A DNA stretch of 64,000 bases. Source: Billgrantia saliphila. Its GTDB lineage: Bacteria; Pseudomonadota; Gammaproteobacteria; Pseudomonadales; Halomonadaceae. The first letter of the stretch is position 1. Each line of letters opens with the position of its first letter. The notes under the pieces are model-generated. The model was not told the DNA's origin. It made no database searches and saw only the letters and a program-made list of their open reading frames with translations. The stretch spans positions 1-64,000 of the forward strand of contig NZ_PJRN01000007.1 in the NCBI RefSeq assembly GCF_002930105.1, in the 5' to 3' direction. Position numbers and translations under genes: made by a program. This document shows, in pieces, positions 43,485 to 53,174 of this stretch.

Positions 43485-43994
43485 ATGATCATTCTCGAAA
43501 CGAATTTCGGTGATATCACGATTGCACTGAATCACGAAAAAGCTCCGAAAACCGCAGCCAACTTCGAGCAGTACGTTCGCGACGGTCACTACGACGGCAC
43601 CCTTTTCCATCGCGTCATCCCCGGCTTCATGATCCAGGGCGGCGGCTTCGATCAGGACTTCAACCAGAAGCCCACCCGTGATCCAATCGAGAACGAAGCC
43701 GATAACGGGCTTAAGAATCAGTCCGGTACACTGGCCATGGCCAGGACCCAGGACCCCCACTCCGCCACGGCCCAGTTCTTCATCAACGTGGCTGACAACG
43801 ACTTCCTGAATCACAGCGGTAAATCGATCCAGGGTTGGGGCTACTGCGTGTTCGGCGAAGTGGTCGAAGGCCTGGACGTGGTCAAGCGCATCACCGAGGT
43901 GGAAACCACTCGCCGCGGCATGCACGCCGACGTACCGGCAGAGGACGTGGTGATCCAGCGCGCCTACATCAAGGGTACGGCCGACGACGCCTGA
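43485..43994 (+). CDS. ppiB: Peptidyl-prolyl cis-trans isomerase B (cyclophilin)
   Basis: A 169-residue cytoplasmic cyclophilin. The segment [19 protein letters not shown] has the catalytic Arg of the FHR motif, with [23 protein letters not shown] later. No signal peptide, so this is PpiB rather than PpiA. ATG 43485 follows an AGGAAT site. It diverges from glnS-cysS and is followed after 78 bp by lpxH, the same order as in E. coli and Pseudomonas. Confidence 0.96.
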   Translation: MIILETNFGDITIALNHEKAPKTAANFEQYVRDGHYDGTLFHRVIPGFMIQGGGFDQDFNQKPTRDPIENEADNGLKNQSGTLAMARTQDPHSATAQFFINVADNDFLNHSGKSIQGWGYCVFGEVVEGLDVVKRITEVETTRRGMHADVPAEDVVIQRAYIKGTADDA

Positions 43995-44072
43995 TCCCAG
44001 CTCATATCGCGCGCTCGACCTCCCGGGCGCGCGCCGCCCTCGCCATACGACACGCGCCTGCGAGACACGGCC

Positions 44073-44834
44073 ATGACCACTACCCTGCTGATCTCCGACC
44101 TGCACCTGCACCCCGGCGCGCCCGAGGTCACGGAAGGATTCCTCACCTGGCTCGATGAGCGCGCTCGCGGCGTCGGAGCGCTATACATCCTCGGCGATTT
44201 CTTCGAGGCCTGGATAGGCGACGACCTGCTCGATTACATCGAGCAGGACCCCACCGGCAACGCCGAACTCGCCGTGCGCGTTGCCACTGCCCTGCGGCGG
44301 CTGGCCGATGACGGCACGTCGATCTACCTGATGCATGGCAACCGCGATTTTCTGCTCGGCCATCGCTATGCCACTGCCGCCGGCGCCAAGCTGCTGTCCG
44401 ATCCCGCCGTGCTGCGCATCGCCGACGAGCCGGTATTGCTGATGCATGGCGACAGCCTATGCACTCGCGACGAGGCGTACATGACGTTTCGTGGCCAGGC
44501 TCGCAATCCCGCGTGGCAGCAACAAGTGCTCTCCATGCCGATCGCCGAGCGCCTCAAGCTGGCCGACTCGCTTCGCCAGCAGTCGGGCGAGGCGACCTCC
44601 AACAAGGCCGAGGACATCATGGACGTGACCCACGACGAGGTCGTTCGCACCATGCGCGATCACGGTGTCACCACGCTGATTCATGGGCATACGCATCGCC
44701 CTGCTGTGCATGAACTGGAAATCGACGACCAGCCGGCCAGGCGTATCGTGCTGGGCGATTGGCAGCCTGGCCAGGGCTGGGAAGTCGTGATTGGCACCGA
44801 TGGCGACCCGCAGCTGCGCGAATTCTCGCTGTAG
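44073..44834 (+). CDS. lpxH: UDP-2,3-diacylglucosamine diphosphatase
   Basis: A 253-residue calcineurin-like metallophosphoesterase that cleaves UDP-2,3-diacylglucosamine to lipid X and UMP in lipid A synthesis, acting at the inner face of the cytoplasmic membrane. Metal-site motifs in order: DLHLHP, GDFFEAWIGDD, GNRDF, then HGDSLCTRD and GHTHRP. Length and motif spacing match LpxH. ATG 44073 is used. The gene ends 10 bp from the convergent COG0523 GTPase gene. Confidence 0.95.
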   Translation: MTTTLLISDLHLHPGAPEVTEGFLTWLDERARGVGALYILGDFFEAWIGDDLLDYIEQDPTGNAELAVRVATALRRLADDGTSIYLMHGNRDFLLGHRYATAAGAKLLSDPAVLRIADEPVLLMHGDSLCTRDEAYMTFRGQARNPAWQQQVLSMPIAERLKLADSLRQQSGEATSNKAEDIMDVTHDEVVRTMRDHGVTTLIHGHTHRPAVHELEIDDQPARRIVLGDWQPGQGWEVVIGTDGDPQLREFSL

Positions 44835-44844
44835 CGGGCGGCGA

Positions 44845-45891
44845 TCAACCCGACGTACCCGTCCCACTCCCCAGCCGACAGCCCTGCAGTGTACTCAAGA
44901 CGCTTTCCGCCGCGGGGAGGCGCTCGTTCTCGCCGATGAGTTCCAGCCTCGAATCCTGACGCCAGGCGCTATCGGTGAGGCTGATGCTTCCTTCGGCCCG
45001 ATTGAAGAGTTTCCAGCCGACATCGGTATGCAGCACACCCTTGACGCGCAGCCCTGCAGGCAATCGATCCAGCGCCAGGGTCAGCCGATCGAGGCAAAAG
45101 ACATCGGCGGGATGCCAGCGCCAGCCCAGGGTGGCGTAACCGAGCGCAACGTCACTCTCTTGCAACGGACAACCCGGTGAAGGCTGTGCCATGGCGAAGT
45201 CATCGAGCACGACGCTCGCCCCAGCCGAATGGCGCAGCCTGTCGTGGTCCACACTGGTCGCTGCGCCCTCTTCGCCGCGATGCGCCCCGCTGCCTAGCAG
45301 CCGTTCGATGGGCAATGCCCCATGCGGCGCCTCCGCTATCCACTTCTTCGCCGGCCACAGCGATTCCGCGTGGCGCCATGCCTCGCCGAGCTGCGCCGCA
45401 CTGGCCCGGTCGGTCATGGTCAGCGCCACGGCATCGGCCATGCTCAACTGATCGCGGAAGGTCTCATGCTCTCGGGAACGGGAATCGTCGAGCCGCGCGG
45501 GGTCGAGCAGCACCAGGATGTCACGAACGTCGAGCACCTCGGAGAAGGCTTCTCCGCGCAGCACATCGAGCAACCCTGCCGGATGGCCCAACCCCGATGG
45601 CTCGATGATGAGCCGTTCGGGCCGATGGCGATGCAACAGGTTGACCAGCGTCGCCTGCATGACGAAAGCCAGCTGGCAACACAGACAACCGCCGGGCAGC
45701 CCTTTCACTATGACATCGCTGCGAGCCTCGAACATGGTCTGGTCGATGCCGATACGGCCGAACTCGTTGACCAGGATCGCCCAGCGCTCGTGCTCGGGTT
45801 TCTGCTCGATCAAGGATCGGATCAGCGTGCTCTTGCCGCTACCCAGAAAACCGGTGACGACATGCACGGGAACAGGCGTGGCGTTTTGCAT
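44845..45891 (-). CDS. COG0523/CobW-family metal GTPase (possible zinc metallochaperone)
   Basis: A 348-residue G3E GTPase: P-loop GFLGSGKST (about 14-22), the metal-binding CxCC-type motif in GGCLCC (about 67-72), the ILVNEFGRIGID switch region and a C-terminal CobW_C domain (about 240-335). Family members deliver or manage Zn, Co or Fe ions; several are induced by Zn limitation through Zur. A Zur-like box lies 34 bp upstream. I prefer ATG 45891; GTG 45909 is an in-frame alternative, and neither has a clear ribosome site. No histidine-rich metal-storage tail is seen. Confidence 0.85.
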   Translation of the reverse strand: MQNATPVPVHVVTGFLGSGKSTLIRSLIEQKPEHERWAILVNEFGRIGIDQTMFEARSDVIVKGLPGGCLCCQLAFVMQATLVNLLHRHRPERLIIEPSGLGHPAGLLDVLRGEAFSEVLDVRDILVLLDPARLDDSRSREHETFRDQLSMADAVALTMTDRASAAQLGEAWRHAESLWPAKKWIAEAPHGALPIERLLGSGAHRGEEGAATSVDHDRLRHSAGASVVLDDFAMAQPSPGCPLQESDVALGYATLGWRWHPADVFCLDRLTLALDRLPAGLRVKGVLHTDVGWKLFNRAEGSISLTDSAWRQDSRLELIGENERLPAAESVLSTLQGCRLGSGTGTSG

Positions 45892-45924
45892 GGCATGACT
45901 CAAGCGCACGGAAGGAATGAATAC

Positions 45925-45937
45925 GTTACTTTATAAC
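45925..45937. promoter_or_regulatory. Candidate Zur operator
   Basis: GTTACTTTATAAC matches the core of the gammaproteobacterial Zur consensus GTTATAATATAAC at 11 of 13 positions by eye, with the GTTA/TAAC arms intact. It is 34 bp upstream of the COG0523 GTPase start codon. Confidence 0.5.
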
Positions 45938-46024
45938 AAAATTTTGCCGTCCGCGACTGGGCATCCCAACACCAAAGGCTATTCGTACGCTAAATGAGCT
46001 AGAAAAGATAACGGTATAAATCTA

Positions 46025-46056
46025 GCGTAAAAAGAAAGGGGCGACCAGGCCGCCCC
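46025..46056 (-). terminator. Rho-independent terminator of ppiD
   Basis: On the minus strand GGGGCG (46056-46051) pairs with CGCCCC (46043-46038) across a 7-nt loop and is followed by a T-rich tract (TTTCTTTTT). Begins 22 bp after the ppiD stop. Confidence 0.75.
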
Positions 46057-46077
46057 ACTCGCGGATCCGAACGCGAT

Positions 46078-47898
46078 TCAGCGTCTCGTGATGTCGCCAG
46101 TCTCTCGTAGATGCTCACGCAGTCCCTGCACCACGCTCTGGCTGCGCAGCTGCTCGGTCATGCGCGCGACGAACTCCTCGACCTGCTCGTCGACTTCGCC
46201 CTGCTCCACGTCGTCCAGCGCGATCAGGATGACACGATCGCCATCGATGGCGTGACCGAAGACGGCGTCATTCCCTTGGGGACTCGGCAAGCGAAAGGCC
46301 GTTTGCAGCGCTTGGCGAGGCACTCCATCATGCTGGCGAGTTGCTGCCTCGACCCGCTGCCATTCCAGATCGAGCTCCGCTCCGGCACGCAGGGTCTCGA
46401 CCCGCTCACGCGCCACATCCACGAGAAGCTCACGCCGTTTCTGCCGCTCCACTGCCTGCGCCACCTGGTCACGAACCTCTTCCAGCGGCAGAACGGTCGC
46501 TTCACGATGTTCGGCTACTCGCAGCACCATGCGGCGATCCGCATCGAGTTCGATGACTTCACTATTGAACCCCTCAATCAGTACGTCTTCGCTGAAGGCT
46601 TCGCTCATGACGCCAGGCTCGGACAGAACGCCCTGTCCAGCCCCCTCCCGGGATACCCAGTCGCTCTCCTGCAGCTCCAGATCGAGGCTTTCTGCCACGC
46701 TTTCCAGATCGTCGGCGGCAAAGCTCTCGTCGATCAGGGCTTGTACCCGCTGATTGAATTCGTCAGCGACTTGTTCGAGCGCCAGCTCACGAGCCAACTC
46801 GTCACGCAACTCTTCCAGAGGCGGCTGGTCCAGTTCGGTGACTTGTATCAGGTGCAGCCCGTTGCTGGTCTCGATGATGCCTGATACCTGGCCCGGCGAC
46901 AGCGAGAAGGCGGCCTCATCGAAGTCGTCGCCGAAGAAACCGCGGCTGATCACCCCAAGATCTCCGCCCTGCTCGGCCGTCGAGGGGTCGTCGGAATACT
47001 CGAGGGCGAGATCGGCGAATTCCTCTCCTTCAGCGAGACGCTCACGCACCTCCTCGAGCCTGGCCACCGCCTCTTCCCGGCCGCGCTCGTCGCCATAGGT
47101 CGCCATGATATGCGACACACGACGATCCGCGTCTTGGCCGCGCTCCTCCCACGCCGCACGAATCGAGGCCTCATCCACCTCGACCTGCTCGGCCATCTGC
47201 TGCTTGTCGACGACGACGTACTCGAGTCGCACCTGTTCGGGACGCCGGTATCGATCCCGGTTCTCCTCGTAGTAGGCGCTCAGCTCCTCTTCGCTGATCT
47301 CCACGGGCTCAGCCAGGTTCTCTTCGTCAAGCACGTGGTAGCGGAAGCTGCGCGTCTGCCGCTGTAGTGCGGCGAGGCTCTCGCGCTCGCTGGGAAGCGT
47401 GAACTCGCTGAGCGTCAACCCCTGCTGCAGCTGCTGACGCTTGAGGTCCACACGCAGGGCGTTGCGAAACGAGACAGGCGTGAAGCCGGCGCTGGCCAAG
47501 CGATTGCGAAACAGATCGGCATCGAAACGCCCATTTTGATCATGGAACTCCGGCAGCGTCACGATGACTTGGTCGAGCTGCTCGTCCGACAGGTACAGGC
47601 CGCCGTCCTCGGCGAAATCAATCAGCAGGCGCTCGCCGATCATCTCTTCGAGTACCTGGCCGCGCAGCGCGCGCTCCTGCTCGGGCGGTACCTGTCCGGA
47701 GCGAATGGCGCGCTGCACCTCCATTTCCAGCTCCTGACGTGTGATCGTTTCGCCGTTGACCTTGGCGACCTCATCGCCACTGCCTCCGAACAGCCCCACC
47801 AGGGACTCGATCCCGAACAGCGCCATGGTCACTACCACGGCACCTACGATGATCTTGGCGCCCCAGCTCCTGGAGCGGTCACGAATACTTTGCAGCAT
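46078..47898 (-). CDS. ppiD: Periplasmic folding chaperone PpiD (SurA-N/parvulin)
   Basis: A 606-residue protein anchored in the inner membrane by one N-terminal helix (about 12-34, AKIIVGAVVVTMALFGIESLV), with the bulk in the periplasm. A SurA-like helical domain (about 36-165) is followed by a parvulin domain (about 255-355: VSHIMATYGD, GGDLGVISRGFFGDDFDEAAF) and a helical C-terminal region. PpiD acts at the SecYEG exit to help folding of outer-membrane and secreted proteins. Located downstream of hupB, as in E. coli (lon-hupB-ppiD), here with a terminator between. Confidence 0.94.
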   Translation of the reverse strand: MLQSIRDRSRSWGAKIIVGAVVVTMALFGIESLVGLFGGSGDEVAKVNGETITRQELEMEVQRAIRSGQVPPEQERALRGQVLEEMIGERLLIDFAEDGGLYLSDEQLDQVIVTLPEFHDQNGRFDADLFRNRLASAGFTPVSFRNALRVDLKRQQLQQGLTLSEFTLPSERESLAALQRQTRSFRYHVLDEENLAEPVEISEEELSAYYEENRDRYRRPEQVRLEYVVVDKQQMAEQVEVDEASIRAAWEERGQDADRRVSHIMATYGDERGREEAVARLEEVRERLAEGEEFADLALEYSDDPSTAEQGGDLGVISRGFFGDDFDEAAFSLSPGQVSGIIETSNGLHLIQVTELDQPPLEELRDELARELALEQVADEFNQRVQALIDESFAADDLESVAESLDLELQESDWVSREGAGQGVLSEPGVMSEAFSEDVLIEGFNSEVIELDADRRMVLRVAEHREATVLPLEEVRDQVAQAVERQKRRELLVDVARERVETLRAGAELDLEWQRVEAATRQHDGVPRQALQTAFRLPSPQGNDAVFGHAIDGDRVILIALDDVEQGEVDEQVEEFVARMTEQLRSQSVVQGLREHLRETGDITRR

Positions 47899-48011
47899 GC
47901 AGGCCTCTGTTGCTGATTGTTGGCTGGCTGTGGCGCCGTATTATACGGTGGCTCGTCGCCCCCGGCCATCGCCGCTCTCCGTCGCCTCGTCATGCGACGT
48001 CGCTCGCGGCG

Positions 48012-48046
48012 TAAAAAAGAAGGCGCATCGCCTTAGCGATGCGCCT
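48012..48046 (-). terminator. Rho-independent terminator of hupB
   Basis: A perfect 11-bp stem: AGGCGCATCGC (48021-48031) with GCGATGCGCCT (48036-48046), 4-nt loop, followed on the minus strand by TTCTTTTTT. Lies 64 bp after the hupB stop and 114 bp before the ppiD start. Confidence 0.88.
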
Positions 48047-48109
48047 GATTGTTTGCTGCCGATATGTGTACGTCCCAACCGGGGACAGCGGCGCAAATAA
48101 TCCGTTGAC

Positions 48110-48382
48110 TCAGTTTACGGAGTCTTTAAGCGCCTTGCCGGCTTTGAAGGTCGGCACTTTGGCTGCGCTGATCTGGATCGGCTCGCCGGTCTGCGGGTTG
48201 CGCCCGGTGCGCGCAGCGCGTTCCTTCACCGTGAAAGTGCCAAAACCGACAAGAGAGACGGTATCGCCCTTCTTGAGGCTCTCGGTGACGGTGTCGACCA
48301 TGGCATCCAGTGCACGCGACGCTGCGGCCTTGGGAATGTCGGCAGACGCGGCGATGGCTTCGATCAGCTCGGATTTGTTCAC
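48110..48382 (-). CDS. hupB: DNA-binding protein HU-beta
   Basis: A 90-residue nucleoid protein: [20 protein letters not shown] start, the [21 protein letters not shown] beta-arm region (with the arm-tip Pro) and a [11 protein letters not shown] tail. It bends and compacts DNA as a homodimer or with HU-alpha. GTG 48382 has a GGGGTGAA site. Sits downstream of lon with its own strong promoter, as in E. coli. Confidence 0.97.
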   Translation of the reverse strand: MNKSELIEAIAASADIPKAAASRALDAMVDTVTESLKKGDTVSLVGFGTFTVKERAARTGRNPQTGEPIQISAAKVPTFKAGKALKDSVN

Positions 48383-48464
48383 ACTTCACCCCTTAACTGT
48401 TTCAGAAAATGGCTCTAATCGGCGTGCCTTTCGCCCGGCAACACGATCACAGCATGGCTGGCAG

Positions 48465-48494
48465 TTTATAGCAATGCTGCAAAAGAGGTGTCAA
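48465..48494 (-). promoter_or_regulatory. Sigma-70 promoter of hupB
   Basis: Minus-strand TTGACA (48494-48489) and TATAAA (48470-48465), 18-bp spacer: near-consensus. The -10 is 83 bp before the GTG start, leaving a sizeable leader. Confidence 0.82.
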
Positions 48495-48518
48495 GCAACT
48501 GCGGCGCCAAACCGCGTC

Positions 48519-48542
48519 ATGCCGGGATTTCAACCCCGGCAT
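48519..48542 (-). terminator. Possible terminator hairpin after lon
   Basis: ATGCCGGG (48519-48526) pairs with CCCGGCAT (48535-48542) across 8 nt, 17 bp after the lon stop. No T-run follows, so it may be leaky or only protect the mRNA end. Confidence 0.4.
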
Positions 48543-48558
48543 AACACTTAAATTATCG

Positions 48559-50964
48559 TTAATGTGTATTGATCATGGTGGAAGAAGAAGCGGATTCCTC
48601 CGTTCTTGACTCTTCCCCGCTGGAGCCTGCTCTTTCTGCCAATGCAGCCTCCAACACTTCATCGATCCAACGGACGGGCCGGATGTCCAGCGCGCCCTTG
48701 ATATTGTCCGGTACCTCCTTGAGGTCACGGCGGTTCTCTTCTGGAATGAGCACGGTCTTTATACCACCGCGCCGGGCCGCCAGCAATTTCTCCTTTAGCC
48801 CACCGATCGGCATGACTTCGCCTCGCAGGTTGACCTCGCCGGTCATGGCCAGATCGCAACGTATCGGGCGACCGGTATAGGCCGACACCATGGCGGTGAC
48901 CATGGCGATGCCAGCGCTGGGTCCATCCTTGGGCGTAGCCCCTTCGGGCACGTGGATATGCAGGTCCTCTTTCTCGAAGCGCTCCGGGTCGATGCCCAGA
49001 GCGCTGGCCCTGGCACGCACCACGGTCTGGGCGGCACTGACCGACTCCTTCATCACGTCGCCGAGTGACCCGGTCTTGTTGATCCGACCCTTGCCGGGCG
49101 TCACTACCGACTCGATATTGAGCAGCTCGCCGCCCACCGAGGTCCAGGCCAGGCCGGTCACACGCCCCACCTGGTCCTCCTTGTCGGCCAGTCCGTAACT
49201 GTAGCGACGTACGCCAGCATACTTCTCGATATCCGCCGCATCCAGCGAGACCGGTGCTCGAGCGCCCTTGCCCTCGTACTCGAGACGCTCACGCAGCACC
49301 TTGCGGCACACCTTGGCGATCTGCCGCTCAAGCTCGCGCACACCGGCCTCCCGGGTGTAGTAGCGGATCAGCTCGAGCAACGCATCGTCGGAGAAGCTGA
49401 GCTCGTCCTCCTTGAACCCGTTGGCGCTGAGCTGCTTGGGCACCAGGTAGCGACGCGCGATCGCGAGCTTTTCATCCTCCGTATAGCCGGGCAGTCGAAT
49501 CACTTCCATGCGATCCAGCAGTGGCCCCGGAATGTTCATCGAGTTGGCGGTACAGATGAACATCACCTCGGAGAGATCGTAATCGAGCTCGAGATAGTGG
49601 TCGTTGAACTTGTCGTTCTGCTCCGGGTCGAGCACCTCCAGCAGCGCCGAGGCGGGATCGCCACGATGGTCCATGCCGATCTTGTCGACCTCGTCGAGCA
49701 GGAACAGCGGATTTTTGACGCCGGCCTTGCTCATGCGCTGGATCAGCTTGCCCGGTAGCGAACCGATATAGGTACGGCGATGCCCGCGAATCTCCGATTC
49801 GTCGCGCACGCCACCCAGCGCCAAGCGCACGTACTTGCGATTGGTGGCCCGGGCGATGGACTGGCCGAGGGAGGTCTTGCCCACCCCTGGCGGCCCCACC
49901 AGGCACAGCACGGGCCCCTTGAGCTTCTTCACTCGCTTCTGCACGGCGAGGTATTCGAGGATGCGCTCCTTGACCTCATCGAGGCCATAGTGGTCCTCGT
50001 CCAGTACCTTATGGGCATGCACCAGGTCGTGCTTGACCCGGGTGCGCTTCTTCCAGGGCACCGATACCAGCCAATCCAGATAGGAACGCACCACCGTGGC
50101 TTCGGCCGAACTCGGCGACATCATCTTGAGCTTGCCCAGCTCCTGAAGCGCCTTGTCGCGCGCTTCCTTGGGCATGCCCGACTCCTCGATCGCCGCCTCG
50201 TACTTCTCGGCTTCGTTGGGCACGTTCTCGAGCTCGCCCATCTCCTTCTGGATGGCCTTCATCTGCTCGTTGAGATAGTACTCGCGCTGAGACTTCTCCA
50301 TCTGGTCCTTGACCCGGGAGCGGATGCGCTTCTCCACCTGCAACAGATCGATTTCCGATTCGATCAGCGCCATCAGGTGCTCGATGCGATCCCTCACGCG
50401 ATCCATTTCGAGCAGTCGCTGCTTGTCCTGGATCTTGAGTGAGAGATGCGCACAAATGGTATCGACCAGGCGGCTGGGATCCTCGATGCCCGAGAGCGAG
50501 TTGAGCACCTCGTTGGGGACCTTCTTCGACAGCTTGACGTACTGCTCGAACTGATTGAGCAGCACGCGCACCAGCGCTTCCTGCTCACGCTCGGTCAGCG
50601 GCTCGCTGTCGCGCAGGACGGCCTCGGCCATGCTGTGCCCTTGGTCGGCATGATGGACTTCGCGCAAGTCGGCGCGGGAAACCCCCTCGATCAGTACCTT
50701 GACGGTACCGTCGGGCAGCTTCAGCAACTGCATGATCTCGGCAACGGTGCCGATGGTGAATAGGTCCTCGGTGCCCGGGTCGTCCTGCCCGGCTTCGCGC
50801 TGGGCCACCAGCAGTACACGCTTGTCGGCGTCCATCGCGGCGTCCAGCGCCTGGATCGATTTCTCGCGGCCGACGAACAAGGGGATCACCATCTGCGGAT
50901 AAACGACCACGTCGCGCAGTGGCAAGAGAGGCAGACTCAAAGTCTGAACGGCGTTCTGCTGCAT
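48559..50964 (-). CDS. lon: ATP-dependent protease La
   Basis: An 801-residue LonA: N-terminal substrate-binding domain (about 10-205), coiled-coil region, AAA+ module with Walker [10 protein letters not shown] (about 357-365) and DEVDKIG, then the protease domain (about 590-780) with catalytic Ser in [11 protein letters not shown] and Lys in the [17 protein letters not shown] region. It degrades misfolded and regulatory proteins in the cytoplasm. A GAGGAA site precedes ATG 50964, and a sigma-32-like promoter lies upstream. Downstream of clpX on the same strand, but separated by a terminator. Confidence 0.97.
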   Translation of the reverse strand: MQQNAVQTLSLPLLPLRDVVVYPQMVIPLFVGREKSIQALDAAMDADKRVLLVAQREAGQDDPGTEDLFTIGTVAEIMQLLKLPDGTVKVLIEGVSRADLREVHHADQGHSMAEAVLRDSEPLTEREQEALVRVLLNQFEQYVKLSKKVPNEVLNSLSGIEDPSRLVDTICAHLSLKIQDKQRLLEMDRVRDRIEHLMALIESEIDLLQVEKRIRSRVKDQMEKSQREYYLNEQMKAIQKEMGELENVPNEAEKYEAAIEESGMPKEARDKALQELGKLKMMSPSSAEATVVRSYLDWLVSVPWKKRTRVKHDLVHAHKVLDEDHYGLDEVKERILEYLAVQKRVKKLKGPVLCLVGPPGVGKTSLGQSIARATNRKYVRLALGGVRDESEIRGHRRTYIGSLPGKLIQRMSKAGVKNPLFLLDEVDKIGMDHRGDPASALLEVLDPEQNDKFNDHYLELDYDLSEVMFICTANSMNIPGPLLDRMEVIRLPGYTEDEKLAIARRYLVPKQLSANGFKEDELSFSDDALLELIRYYTREAGVRELERQIAKVCRKVLRERLEYEGKGARAPVSLDAADIEKYAGVRRYSYGLADKEDQVGRVTGLAWTSVGGELLNIESVVTPGKGRINKTGSLGDVMKESVSAAQTVVRARASALGIDPERFEKEDLHIHVPEGATPKDGPSAGIAMVTAMVSAYTGRPIRCDLAMTGEVNLRGEVMPIGGLKEKLLAARRGGIKTVLIPEENRRDLKEVPDNIKGALDIRPVRWIDEVLEAALAERAGSSGEESRTEESASSSTMINTH

Positions 50965-51005
50965 CGCAGACGTTCCTCAAAGTCGAATCGGTGGATACGG
51001 GGGGG

Positions 51006-51032
51006 ATGGGGGCGCGCCACCACTATTGCAAG
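51006..51032 (-). promoter_or_regulatory. Candidate heat-shock (sigma-32) promoter of lon
   Basis: Minus-strand CTTGCAA (51032-51026) and CCCCAT (51011-51006) separated by 14 bp, matching the CTTGAAA-N11-16-CCCCATNT pattern at all but one or two positions. The -10 is 42 bp before the lon ATG. Confidence 0.65.
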
Positions 51033-51050
51033 GGCGCGAGGTCGAACGCG

Positions 51051-51079
51051 AAAAAGGGGCCGCCCAAGCGACCCCTTTC
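51051..51079 (-). terminator. Rho-independent terminator of clpX
   Basis: On the minus strand GAAAGGGG pairs with CCCCTTT (extending to 51053) around an inner GCGG/CCGC-like helix, ending in TTTTT (51055-51051). 36 bp after the clpX stop. Confidence 0.8.
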
Positions 51080-51114
51080 ACCGTCACGGGCGTGGCAGCG
51101 TCGGCCGCCCCGCC

Positions 51115-52392
51115 TCAACCGTCGGTGCCGTCGACCCGCTGATCTTGCTGCGAGTAGATGAGCAGCGGCTCGCTTTCGCCGGCAATGACCGACGCATCGA
51201 TGACCACCTTGGTCACCCCCTCCATGGAAGGAATCTCGTACATGGTGTCCAGCAGTACCGACTCGAGAATCGAGCGCAGGCCGCGGGCGCCGGTCTTGCG
51301 CGCCATGGCCTTGGCTGCCACGGCCCGCAGGGCGTCCTCGCGGAACTCGAGCTCCACGCCTTCCATGTCGAACAGGCGTGCATACTGCTTGACCAGCGAG
51401 TTCTTCGGCTCGGTGAGGATCTGGATCAAGGCATCCTCGTTGAGCTCGGTCAGTGTGGCGATGACCGGCAGACGGCCGACGAACTCGGGGATCAGGCCGA
51501 ACTTGACCAGGTCCTCCGGCTCGACATCGGCGAGCAGATCGCCCACGCCCTTGGTCTCGTCCTTGCTCTTCACCACGGCGCTGAAGCCGATGCCGCCCTT
51601 CTCGGCGCGATCGCGGATGACCTTGTCGAGACCGGCGAAAGCGCCGCCCACGATGAACAGGATATTGCCGGTATCGACCTGCAGGAACTCCTGCTGCGGG
51701 TGCTTGCGCCCGCCTTGCGGCGGCACCGATGCCGTGGTGCCCTCGATCAGTTTCAGCAGGGCTTGCTGCACGCCCTCGCCCGAAACGTCGCGGGTGATCG
51801 AGGGGTTGTCCGATTTACGCGAGATCTTGTCGATCTCGTCGATGTAGACGATGCCGCGCTGGGCCTTCTCGACGTCGTAATCGCACTTCTGCAGCAGCTT
51901 CTGAATGATGTTCTCGACGTCCTCACCCACATAGCCGGCCTCGGTAAGAGTCGTGGCGTCGGCGATGGTGAAGGGAACGTTGAGCAGCCTCGCCATGGTC
52001 TCGGCCAGCAGGGTCTTGCCGCTGCCGGTGGGACCGATGAGCAGGATGTTGGACTTGCCAAGCTCCACGTCATCGCCCTTGACACCCGCGCGAAGACGCT
52101 TGTAGTGGTTGTAGACGGCCACGGAAAGCACCGTCTTGGCGCGGTCCTGGCCGATCACGTACTCGTCCAGGGTGCGACGAATCTCGCGGGGAACGGGCAG
52201 GCGCTCCTCATCGCTCTCGGCATCGGCATCGAGAACTTCCTCGCGAATGATGTCGTTGCACAGGTCGACACACTCGTCGCAGATATACACGGACGGGCCT
52301 GCAATCAGCTTGCGCACTTCGTTCTGGTTTTTGCCGCAGAACGAGCAGTAGAGCAACTTGCCGCCCTCGTCCTTGCCTTTGCCGTCGGCCAT
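51115..52392 (-). CDS. clpX: ClpXP protease ATP-binding subunit ClpX
   Basis: A 425-residue AAA+ unfoldase. N-terminal zinc-binding domain with [11 protein letters not shown] and ICDECVDLC (four cysteines, about 16-41), Walker A GPTGSGKT (about 120-127), Walker [11 protein letters not shown], and the D2 C-terminal domain with [11 protein letters not shown]. It recognises tagged substrates and feeds them to ClpP. ATG 52392 matches the conserved [19 protein letters not shown] start. Follows clpP by 78 bp, the standard clpP-clpX order. Confidence 0.97.
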   Translation of the reverse strand: MADGKGKDEGGKLLYCSFCGKNQNEVRKLIAGPSVYICDECVDLCNDIIREEVLDADAESDEERLPVPREIRRTLDEYVIGQDRAKTVLSVAVYNHYKRLRAGVKGDDVELGKSNILLIGPTGSGKTLLAETMARLLNVPFTIADATTLTEAGYVGEDVENIIQKLLQKCDYDVEKAQRGIVYIDEIDKISRKSDNPSITRDVSGEGVQQALLKLIEGTTASVPPQGGRKHPQQEFLQVDTGNILFIVGGAFAGLDKVIRDRAEKGGIGFSAVVKSKDETKGVGDLLADVEPEDLVKFGLIPEFVGRLPVIATLTELNEDALIQILTEPKNSLVKQYARLFDMEGVELEFREDALRAVAAKAMARKTGARGLRSILESVLLDTMYEIPSMEGVTKVVIDASVIAGESEPLLIYSQQDQRVDGTDG

Positions 52393-52470
52393 TCGCGTAC
52401 CTCTGTCACTTCGGCGGCCACGCCGGCCGCCGCTAATCACGTATAAGATGCGTGGTTTGATTTCACGCTA

Positions 52471-53091
52471 TCAGGATGTGGGGCGCTTATCCAGTACGGC
52501 ATCGATCAAACCGTACTCCACCGCCTGGCCGCCGCTCATGAAATTGTCGCGGTCGGTATCGCGGGCGATGGTCTCGATATTCTGACCGGTATGATGGGCC
52601 AGAATGCGGTTGAGCTTGTCGCGGATACCCAGGATCTCGCGGGTATGGATCTCGATGTCCGCCGCCTGCCCCTGGTAGCCGCCAAGGGGCTGGTGGATCA
52701 TCATCCGCGAATGAGGCAGGCAGTAGCGCTTGCCCGCCGCACCGCCGGCCAGCAGCAGCGCGCCCATGCTGGCGGCCTGCCCGATGCATACGGTGGATAC
52801 GTCAGGCTTGATGAACTGCATGGTGTCATAGATCGCCATGCCCGCCGTGACGGCCCCGCCCGGCGAATTGATGTAGAGGTGGATGTCCTTGTCCGGATTC
52901 TCGGATTCGAGAAACAGCAGTTGGGCAACCACCAGGTTGGCCATGTGATCCTCCACCGGACCCACCAGGAAGATCACACGCTCCTTCAGCAGCCGGGAGT
53001 AGATGTCGTAGGCCCGCTCGCCGCGTGCGCTCTGCTCTACCACCATCGGCACCAGGCCGCCGGCGTTTCGGGTCTCGAACTCGTTGCTCAT
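52471..53091 (-). CDS. clpP: ATP-dependent Clp protease proteolytic subunit
   Basis: A 206-residue serine protease subunit. [31 protein letters not shown] is the processed N-terminus region (with flanks). Catalytic Ser is in [11 protein letters not shown], His in [10 protein letters not shown], and the triad Asp lies in [19 protein letters not shown] (read with flanks). Fourteen subunits form the ClpXP chamber. ATG 53091 gives the family-typical short propeptide; an upstream in-frame ATG would add an unmatched leader. Preceded by tig, with a strong hairpin in the gap. Confidence 0.97.
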   Translation of the reverse strand: MSNEFETRNAGGLVPMVVEQSARGERAYDIYSRLLKERVIFLVGPVEDHMANLVVAQLLFLESENPDKDIHLYINSPGGAVTAGMAIYDTMQFIKPDVSTVCIGQAASMGALLLAGGAAGKRYCLPHSRMMIHQPLGGYQGQAADIEIHTREILGIRDKLNRILAHHTGQNIETIARDTDRDNFMSGGQAVEYGLIDAVLDKRPTS

Positions 53092-53130
53092 CAGTGTGAT
53101 GTCCTTGCATCCGATGAATGAAGTGAGTGA

Positions 53131-53163
53131 CATCCCGCTGGCGACCTGGCCGCCAGCGGGATG
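53131..53163 (-). terminator. Perfect 13-bp hairpin between tig and clpP
   Basis: CATCCCGCTGGCG (53131-53143) pairs exactly with CGCCAGCGGGATG (53151-53163), 7-nt loop, 12 bp after the tig stop. The following minus-strand sequence (TCACTCACTTCATTC) is only moderately T-rich, so it may be a partial terminator or attenuator that sets clpP relative to tig. Confidence 0.6.
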
Positions 53164-53174
53164 CAGTCGCAAGA

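Noticed and set aside
51145..52446. 433-codon open frame opposite clpX
   Set aside because: ClpX is certain on the other strand; the translation shows no domains.
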